64,000 bases of DNA from NCBI RefSeq assembly GCF_002932875.1, contig NZ_PSWS01000048.1, positions 1-64,000 on the forward strand, in the 5' to 3' direction. The notes beneath the pieces are model-generated. The model was not told the origin of the DNA. It saw only the letters and a program-made list of their open reading frames with translations, and ran no database searches. The position numbers were made by a program, and so were the translations under genes. The stretch is from Rathayibacter tritici. GTDB lineage: Bacteria; Actinomycetota; Actinomycetes; Actinomycetales; Microbacteriaceae. Each line of letters starts with the position of its first letter. Position 1 is the first letter of the stretch. Of this stretch, positions 58,957 to 64,000 are shown piece after piece.

Positions 58957-59400
58957 TCATCGCTCATCCGCCGCTCGCGCGAGCACGTCCACCGCGTAGC
59001 CGTAGCCCGCGATGCCCGCCCCGACGATCACCGCGACCGCGATGTCCGAAAGGTAGGAGTGCTGCCGGAACGATTCGCGCCGGTGCACGTTGCTGACGTG
59101 CACCTCGACCATCGGCAGCTCGGTCGCGAGCACGGCGTCGCGGATGGCGATCGAGGTGTGCGTGTAGGCCCCCGCGTTGAGCACCACCCCCAAGGCGGTG
59201 CCGCGCGCCGCGTGCAGCCGGTCGATGATCGCGCCCTCCGAGCTGCTCTGGAAAGCCTCGATCGCCAGGCCGTGGCGCTCAGCGGCCTCGGCAGCGAGCG
59301 CCTCTGCGTCGGCGAGGGTGTCCGAGCCGTAGAGTTCGGGCTCGCGGGTGCCGAGCAGATTCAGGTTCGGGCCGTTGAGGACGAGGATCGGCAGCTTCAC
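58957..59400 (-). CDS. aroQ: 3-dehydroquinate dehydratase, type II
   Basis: 147 residues. [25 protein letters not shown] is the type II lid with the catalytic Arg/Tyr. [35 protein letters not shown] (Asn/His), [24 protein letters not shown] (His) complete it. It makes 3-dehydroshikimate in the shikimate or catabolic quinate route. ATG 59400. Not beside other aro genes here. Confidence 0.95.
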   Translation of the reverse strand: MKLPILVLNGPNLNLLGTREPELYGSDTLADAEALAAEAAERHGLAIEAFQSSSEGAIIDRLHAARGTALGVVLNAGAYTHTSIAIRDAVLATELPMVEVHVSNVHRRESFRQHSYLSDIAVAVIVGAGIAGYGYAVDVLARAADER

Positions 59401-59488
59401 GCTCCGACCCTAGCGCCGGCCGTCCGCGCGAGTGGGAGCGGCCCCCGCGGGCCACAGGGTGTCCGGCCGGAACCGGCTCGGTTCGGGG

Positions 59489-61375
59489 TCAGGCCGCCAG
59501 CGGCAGCTTCTCGGCCAGCAGGCGCAGCCGCAGGGCCTGGAGCTCGGCGGTCAGCTCGGGCGGCAGCCGGTCGCCGAACTGCGCGAAGAACTCCTCGGTG
59601 AGCGCGCACTCCGCGAGCCAGGCCTCGACCGGGACGGAGAACAGCTCCTTTTTCTGGGCCGCGGTGAGTGGGAGCCCGTGCGTGTTGATCGCGAGCGGTA
59701 GGTCGCCGACCGGGCTGTGCCGCGCCTCCGCCAGCCCCTCCACCCGGCGGACGAGCCACTGGAGCACCCGCGCGTTCTCGCCGAATCCGGGCCAGAGGAA
59801 GTTGCCGTTCGCATCCTTGCGGAACCAGTTCACCTGGAACACGGCGGGCGCCCTGTCGCCCAGCTCGGCGCCGATCGCCAGCCAGTGCGCGAAGTAGTCG
59901 GCCATGTTGTAGCCGCAGAAGGGGAGCATCGCGAATGGGTCGCGGCGCAGCTCGCCGACCGTGCCCTCCGCGGCGGCCGTCTTCTCGGAGGCGATGGTCG
60001 CCCCGAGGAAGACGCCGTGCTGCCAGGAGGTGGCCTGCGTCACCAGAGGCACGTTGCTCGCTCGGCGGCCGCCGAAGACGATCGCGTCCAGCGGCACTCC
60101 GTCGTGGGCGTCCCAGTCGGCGGAGAGCGACGGGCACTGCACGGCCGGCGCGGTGAAGCGCGAGTTGGGATGCGCGGCGGGGGTGCCGGATGCGGGCGTC
60201 CACGGCTGCCCGCGCCAGTCGGTCAGCCGCTCGGGGACCTCGTCGGTCAGGCCCTCCCACCACACGTCGCCGTCCTCGCGGAGCGCGACGTTGGTGAAGA
60301 TCGTGTTGCCCCAGAGCGTCTGGACGGCGTTCGGGTTGGAGCTCTTTCCGGTGCCGGGAGCGACTCCGAAGAATCCGGTCTCGGGGTTCATCGCCCAGAG
60401 CCTCCCGTCCTCGCCTCGGCGCATCCAGGTGATGTCGTCGCCGAGCGTCTCGACGCGCCAGCCGGGGATCGCGGGCTGCATCATCGCGAGGTTGGTCTTG
60501 CCGCACGCGCTCGGGAACGCCGCAGCCACGTGGTACCGACGCCCCTCGGGGGAGACGATGCGGATGAGCAGCATGTGCTCCGCGAGCCAGCCCTCCTCGC
60601 GACCCAGCGCCGAGGCGATCCGCAGGGCGAAGCACTTCTTCGCCAGCAGGGCGTTGCCGCCGTAGCCGGAGCCGAACGAAACGATCTCGCGGGTCTCGGG
60701 GAACTGCGTGATGTACTTCACCGGATTGCACGGCCAGGCGACATCGGCACGGGCGACCCCGTCGGCGTCACGGAGGGGCTGCCCGACCGTGTGCACGCCG
60801 CGCACGAAGACGGTGTCCTCGGTGAAGGCGGCCAGCGGCTCGGAGCCGACGCGCGCCATGATCCGCAGGTTGAGCACCGCGTACGGCGAGTCGGTGACCT
60901 GCACTCCGAGCTGCGAGAGCGGCCCGCCGACCGGGCCCATCGAGAACGGGACGACGTACATCGTCCGCCCGCGCATCGCGCCGTCCAGGAGCGGAGCGAG
61001 TTCGGCTTTCATCGCGGCCGGCTCGCGCCAATTGTTGGTGGGCCCGGCATCCGCCTCATCGGTCGTGCAGATGAAGGTGCGGTCCTCGACGCGGGCGACG
61101 TCGTCGGGGTCGGTGCGGGCGAGGAACGAGCCGGGCCGCCACTCCGGGTTCAGCGGGAGGAGCGTGCCGGAGGCGACGAGCCGCTCGGTCAGGCGGTACC
61201 ACTCCGCGGGGGAGCCGTCACTCCACTCGATCGCGTCGGGCTTGAGGATTGCGGCGGTCTCGCGCACCCAGCGGCGCAGGGTCAGGGGCGCGGACGGCAC
61301 GACGGGCGCGGGGACGGCGGTCGGCGCGGTCATGGTGCTCGGCTCGAGTCGGACGGTGTTGCTGAAGATGCTCAT
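59489..61375 (-). CDS. pckG: Phosphoenolpyruvate carboxykinase (GTP)
   Basis: 628 residues. FPSACGKTNLAMM is the kinase-1a P-loop with the hyper-reactive Cys of GTP-type PEPCK. FGSGYGGNALLAKKCFALRIAS, DDITWMRRGEDGRLWAMNPETGFFGVAPGT (kinase-2/metal), LPFCGYNMADYFAHWL and VFQVNWFRKDANGNFLWPGFGENARVL follow. It converts oxaloacetate and GTP to PEP, the first step of gluconeogenesis. ATG 61375 with GGAG upstream. Divergent from a RamB-like regulator 180 bp away. Confidence 0.96.
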   Translation of the reverse strand: MSIFSNTVRLEPSTMTAPTAVPAPVVPSAPLTLRRWVRETAAILKPDAIEWSDGSPAEWYRLTERLVASGTLLPLNPEWRPGSFLARTDPDDVARVEDRTFICTTDEADAGPTNNWREPAAMKAELAPLLDGAMRGRTMYVVPFSMGPVGGPLSQLGVQVTDSPYAVLNLRIMARVGSEPLAAFTEDTVFVRGVHTVGQPLRDADGVARADVAWPCNPVKYITQFPETREIVSFGSGYGGNALLAKKCFALRIASALGREEGWLAEHMLLIRIVSPEGRRYHVAAAFPSACGKTNLAMMQPAIPGWRVETLGDDITWMRRGEDGRLWAMNPETGFFGVAPGTGKSSNPNAVQTLWGNTIFTNVALREDGDVWWEGLTDEVPERLTDWRGQPWTPASGTPAAHPNSRFTAPAVQCPSLSADWDAHDGVPLDAIVFGGRRASNVPLVTQATSWQHGVFLGATIASEKTAAAEGTVGELRRDPFAMLPFCGYNMADYFAHWLAIGAELGDRAPAVFQVNWFRKDANGNFLWPGFGENARVLQWLVRRVEGLAEARHSPVGDLPLAINTHGLPLTAAQKKELFSVPVEAWLAECALTEEFFAQFGDRLPPELTAELQALRLRLLAEKLPLAA

Positions 61376-61556
61376 GCTGGCTCCGCTTTCGGTGGTCGTC
61401 GTCGACGGGGGTGGGGAGTCGCCGGCCGAGGCCGGGAGGGGCGCTCGGTGGCGCCTCAAGCCAGGATGGAGGAGGATCGAGGGGTATTCCCGGCGTAAAG
61501 GGCATCAAGAACCGTCATTTTTGCGCTTTCGTCACAACCGATCGCTGGAGCTCGCC

Positions 61557-63017
61557 GTGACCGATCCCTCAACCCCCGCCGCCGGCTCGGATGCCGTGCT
61601 GCTCGGGCAGCGCCTGCGCCACTTCCGCACCCGTCGCGGACTCACCCTCGGGCAGCTCGCCGAGCGGGTGGATGTCTCGGGGAGCCAGTTGTCGCTGATC
61701 GAGACCGGCCGACGCGAGCCGCGGCTCTCCCTCCTCCAGCGCCTCGCCGCCGCGCTCGGCGTCGAGCTGGCGGCCCTGCTCTCTGACGAGCCGCCGAGCG
61801 AGCGGGCCGCGCTCGAGATCGAGCTCGCCCGCGTGCAGAAGGGCTCGCTGTACCGCTCGCTCGGCCTGCCGGAGTTCAAGGTCAACAAGGGGCTGACCAC
61901 TCCCGTGCTGGAGGCGTTCCTCGGCGTCTACCGCGAACTCGCCCGCCGTCGCAGCGAGGCGAGCGCCACCCCGGAGGAAGCGCGCCGGGCGAACACGGCG
62001 CAACGGCTCCAGTTGCGCGAGCGCAACTCCTACCTGCCCGCGATCGAGGAGGTGGCCGGAGAGATGCTGCGCACGGTCGGGCACCGCGGGGGAGCGCTGA
62101 CCCACAGCTCCGTCTCGAAGATGGCCCGGCATCTCGGCTTCGAGATCATCCACGTCGGTGACCTGCCGCACTCGGCGCGCTCGGTGATCGACCTCGCGAA
62201 CGGTCGGATCTACCTCCCGCCCGCTTCGATCCCGGGCGGGCACGGGCTGCGGGCGCTCGCGCTCCAGGCGATGGCGCACCGCCTCCTCGGCCACGAGCGG
62301 CCGGTGACCTACGCCGACTTCCTCCGCCAGCGTCTCGAGATCAACTACTTCGCGGCCGCCTGCCTGATGCCGCTGGAGCCGGCCGTCGCCTTCCTCCAGG
62401 AGGCCAAGCGCGAGCGGGACATCTCGGTCGAGGACTTCCGCGACGGCTTCGGAGTCACCCACGAGGCCGCCGCCCTGCGCTTCACCAACCTGCTTACCTC
62501 GCACCTCGACATTCGGATGCACTTCCTGCGAGTCCTCGGCGACGGCTCGATCCAGAAGGCCTACGAGAACGACGGGCTGCCGCTGCCGACCGATGTGACC
62601 GGAGCTGTCGAGGGCCAGGTCGTCTGCCGCTACTGGTCGGCGCGCTCGGCGTTCACCCGCACGAACCGCACCACCGAGTACTACCAGTACGTCGACACGC
62701 CGGCGGGCACCTTCTGGTCAGCGTCGCAGACCGGCACGACCGCGACGGAGGAGTTCTCGATCACAGTGGGCGTCCCGTTCGCCGAGGCCCGCTTCTTCCG
62801 CGGCCGCGACACCGACCGCCGCGAGCTCTCCCGCTGCCCCGACGAATCCTGCTGCCGACGCGCACCGTCCGATCTCGCCGCGCGCTGGGACGGCAACGCC
62901 TGGCCGAGCGCCCGCCTGCACGCGCACGTGCTCGCGCCCCTGCCCTCGGGCACCTTCCCCGGCATCGACGACGCCGAGGTCTACGAGTTCCTCGACATCC
63001 ACGCCCGCGAGCCCTAA
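61557..63017 (+). CDS. RamB/MccR-type XRE regulator with IrrE-like domain
   Basis: 486 residues from GTG 61557 (GGAG upstream). HTH_3 at about residues 17-71: LRHFRTRRGLTLGQLAERVDVSGSQLSLIETGRREPRLSLLQRLA. The central part (about 170-310) is ImmA/IrrE-like (SSVSKMARHLGFEIIHV, RLEINYFAAACLMP), but the HExxH zinc motif reads MAHRLLGHE, so protease activity is unlikely. A C-terminal DUF2083 domain (VCRYWSARSAFTRTN, ELSRCPDESCCRRAP) follows. This is the RamB/short-chain fatty-acyl regulator layout controlling acetate and propionate metabolism. Divergence from pckG suggests it controls gluconeogenic entry. Confidence 0.87.
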   Translation: MTDPSTPAAGSDAVLLGQRLRHFRTRRGLTLGQLAERVDVSGSQLSLIETGRREPRLSLLQRLAAALGVELAALLSDEPPSERAALEIELARVQKGSLYRSLGLPEFKVNKGLTTPVLEAFLGVYRELARRRSEASATPEEARRANTAQRLQLRERNSYLPAIEEVAGEMLRTVGHRGGALTHSSVSKMARHLGFEIIHVGDLPHSARSVIDLANGRIYLPPASIPGGHGLRALALQAMAHRLLGHERPVTYADFLRQRLEINYFAAACLMPLEPAVAFLQEAKRERDISVEDFRDGFGVTHEAAALRFTNLLTSHLDIRMHFLRVLGDGSIQKAYENDGLPLPTDVTGAVEGQVVCRYWSARSAFTRTNRTTEYYQYVDTPAGTFWSASQTGTTATEEFSITVGVPFAEARFFRGRDTDRRELSRCPDESCCRRAPSDLAARWDGNAWPSARLHAHVLAPLPSGTFPGIDDAEVYEFLDIHAREP

Positions 63018-63035
63018 CCGCCCTCCCCCCTCCTT

Positions 63036-63096
63036 CGCGAGATGCCACTTACGAGGCCTTTCCTCGGCGTGTCTTCGTCATAGGTGGCATCTCGCG
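63036..63096. repeat. Palindromic element with nested hairpin
   Basis: Outer arms CGCGAGATGCCAC (63036-63048) and GTGGCATCTCGCG (63084-63096) are perfect reverse complements. Inside, CGAGG-CCTTT-CCTCG (63052-63066) forms a second hairpin. It sits between the end of the regulator and the start of the DUF559 gene. It could be a terminator, but the long outer arms and nested design look more like a REP-type mobile palindrome. Confidence 0.75.
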
Positions 63097-63152
63097 GCGG
63101 GGGCTGTGGAGAACTCGAGCGGGGAGGATGGCGGATGGGGGACCCTGCGGGC

Positions 63153-64000
63153 ATGAGTGAGCAGCAGCATTCCGGAGTGGTCAACGCGTCGACGAGTGGC
63201 GCGTCGCGGCACGGCCTCGTCCGGGACTATCCGGTCGCCGTCTTCCGTGGTGCACGTGCGGTCGTGGAGCCGCTGGACTTCGACGAGCGGATCACTGCAT
63301 TCGCGGCTGTCATGCGGCCGGGGGAGTTCTTTTCGCACGGCACGGCGGCGCACCTGCTGGGTCTGCCGGATCGGAGGAAGACAGCGACGACTGCGCTCGA
63401 CGTCGCGGTCGCCCCGCCGATGCGCGCCGCGCGTCGCGTGGGCGTCCGCTCGCACCACCTCTGGGACGAGGCGGTCACGGTCGTCCATGCCACCTACCCG
63501 ACGGCCGATCCGGCGTCGACGTTCTGCCACCTCGCCGCGTCCAGGACTCTCGACGAACTCGTCGTCCTCGGCGACGCCCTCGTTCTGCCCGACGAGGAGG
63601 GGACCCGTCGGGGGCTCCGCGTCGACCTCACGATCCTGGCCGAGCGCGCCCGGTGCTTCCGCGGGCGGGGCGGTCGCCTGGCCCGCGAGGCGGTGGGCTG
63701 GGTCAGGTCAGGGGCGGAATCCCCGCGCGAGACACTGCTGCGACTACTGCTTCTGCGAGCCGGACTTCCGGAACCGGAGCTGAACGTGGAGCTGTTCGAT
63801 GCTGACGGGCTCTTCGTCGCCCGAGTGGACATGCTCTACCGACGTGAGCGCGTCGTCGTCGAGTACGACGGTGATCAGCACCGTACGGACCGGGCGCAAT
63901 ACGAGCGGGATATTGCCCGGATCGAAGCGATCGAAGCGCTCGGCTACCGAGTCGTCCGGGTCCGCGCTTCCGGTCTCCTCGCGCCCGACGCGACCGTCGC
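63153..64000 (+). CDS. DUF559/Vsr-like endonuclease-fold protein (partial)
   Basis: At least 282 residues from ATG 63153, running off the window. The N-terminal part (about 20-180: GLVRDYPVAVFRGARAV, FFSHGTAAHLLGLP, RVGVRSHHLWDEAVT) resembles the AbiEi-antitoxin-like region often fused to DUF559. The nuclease fold follows: LLLRAGLPEPELNVELFDADGLFVARVDMLYRRERVVVEYDGDQHR, with Asp in ARVDM and the E-Y-D-G-D-x-H motif, then EALGYRVVRVRASGL. These match Vsr-like DUF559 proteins. Catalytic acids look intact. The biological role of the family is not settled; the C-terminus is outside the window. Confidence 0.8.
   Translation, partial: MSEQQHSGVVNASTSGASRHGLVRDYPVAVFRGARAVVEPLDFDERITAFAAVMRPGEFFSHGTAAHLLGLPDRRKTATTALDVAVAPPMRAARRVGVRSHHLWDEAVTVVHATYPTADPASTFCHLAASRTLDELVVLGDALVLPDEEGTRRGLRVDLTILAERARCFRGRGGRLAREAVGWVRSGAESPRETLLRLLLLRAGLPEPELNVELFDADGLFVARVDMLYRRERVVVEYDGDQHRTDRAQYERDIARIEAIEALGYRVVRVRASGLLAPDATV

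Noticed and set aside
1..64000. CRISPR arrays, rRNA genes, replication origin, prophage genes
   Set aside because: No regularly spaced repeats, rRNA signatures, DnaA-box clusters or phage structural genes were seen; the tandem repeats present are too short and contiguous.

Overview
This window is high-GC actinobacterial chromosome. GC-biased codon use, frequent GTG starts, GTGA/ATGA gene overlaps and the gene content (FbiC/Fgd-type F420 enzymes, DinB/mycothiol-transferase-like protein, Lsr2-like protein, GTP-type PEP carboxykinase with a RamB-like regulator) point to Microbacteriaceae. A Rathayibacter-like plant-associated genus is plausible because of the secreted levansucrase, but that is inference. 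Both ends are cut: a transposase C-terminus at the left edge and a DUF559/Vsr-like nuclease gene running off the right edge.

Layout. 1-2.8 kb is decayed: an IS remnant, a gene-poor stretch, a Pr6Pr-type membrane protein, a membrane protein, and a dead ECF sigma gene. 2.8-7.3 kb holds small envelope genes, a secreted SGNH hydrolase, a MarR regulator and a DUF4287 protein. 7.3-13 kb runs leftward: Baeyer-Villiger-type monooxygenase with a coupled alpha/beta hydrolase, then an F420 block (fbiC and fgd). 13-18.3 kb has a VOC protein, a PfkB kinase, an NCS1 permease overlapping an isochorismatase-like hydrolase, a SRPBCC protein and an M20 peptidase. 18.4-23 kb has an ECF sigma/anti-sigma pair, DedA, HdeD and small proteins. 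23-27 kb is a giant SF1-helicase-like protein whose nucleotide-binding motifs look dead. 27-31.6 kb is the conserved actinobacterial mscL/fmdB/5-FTHF cyclo-ligase/galU/rimJ/glpR neighbourhood, but without the molybdotransferase-like glp gene expected between galU and rimJ.

A tRNA-Ala(CGC) at 31.7 kb opens an accessory stretch: an Lsr2-like dimerisation domain without a DNA-binding half, an empty region, and a four-gene operon (MFS transporter, flavin N-monooxygenase, trans-sulfuration PLP enzyme, KAS III-like enzyme) that looks like a small uncharacterised biosynthetic cluster. It is followed by a second SGNH hydrolase with an Ig-like domain. At 40.9-44.8 kb a tightly coupled operon encodes a small secreted bacteriocin-like protein, a lipoprotein, a membrane-anchored adaptor, an ABC ATPase and an FtsX-like permease.

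44.8-54.9 kb is mostly metabolic: thiolase, quinone reductase, acyl-CoA ligase, DinB, GT39-like glycosyltransferase, HpcH/HpaI lyase, alpha/beta hydrolase, deazaflavin-dependent nitroreductase, methyltransferase. From 54.9 kb there is a lipoprotein remnant, a levansucrase in lower-GC DNA, RNase HI, a secreted protein paired with a small acidic protein (possible toxin/immunity pair), aroQ, pckG divergent from a RamB-like regulator, and a palindrome before the DUF559 gene.

The most notable points are: the CofH half of FbiC lacks its radical-SAM cysteines; the helicase-like protein has lost Walker A and B residues; the bacteriocin-like export operon; and the N-monooxygenase/PLP/KAS III-like operon. 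All functions are inferred from motifs and remembered family features; no searches were run.
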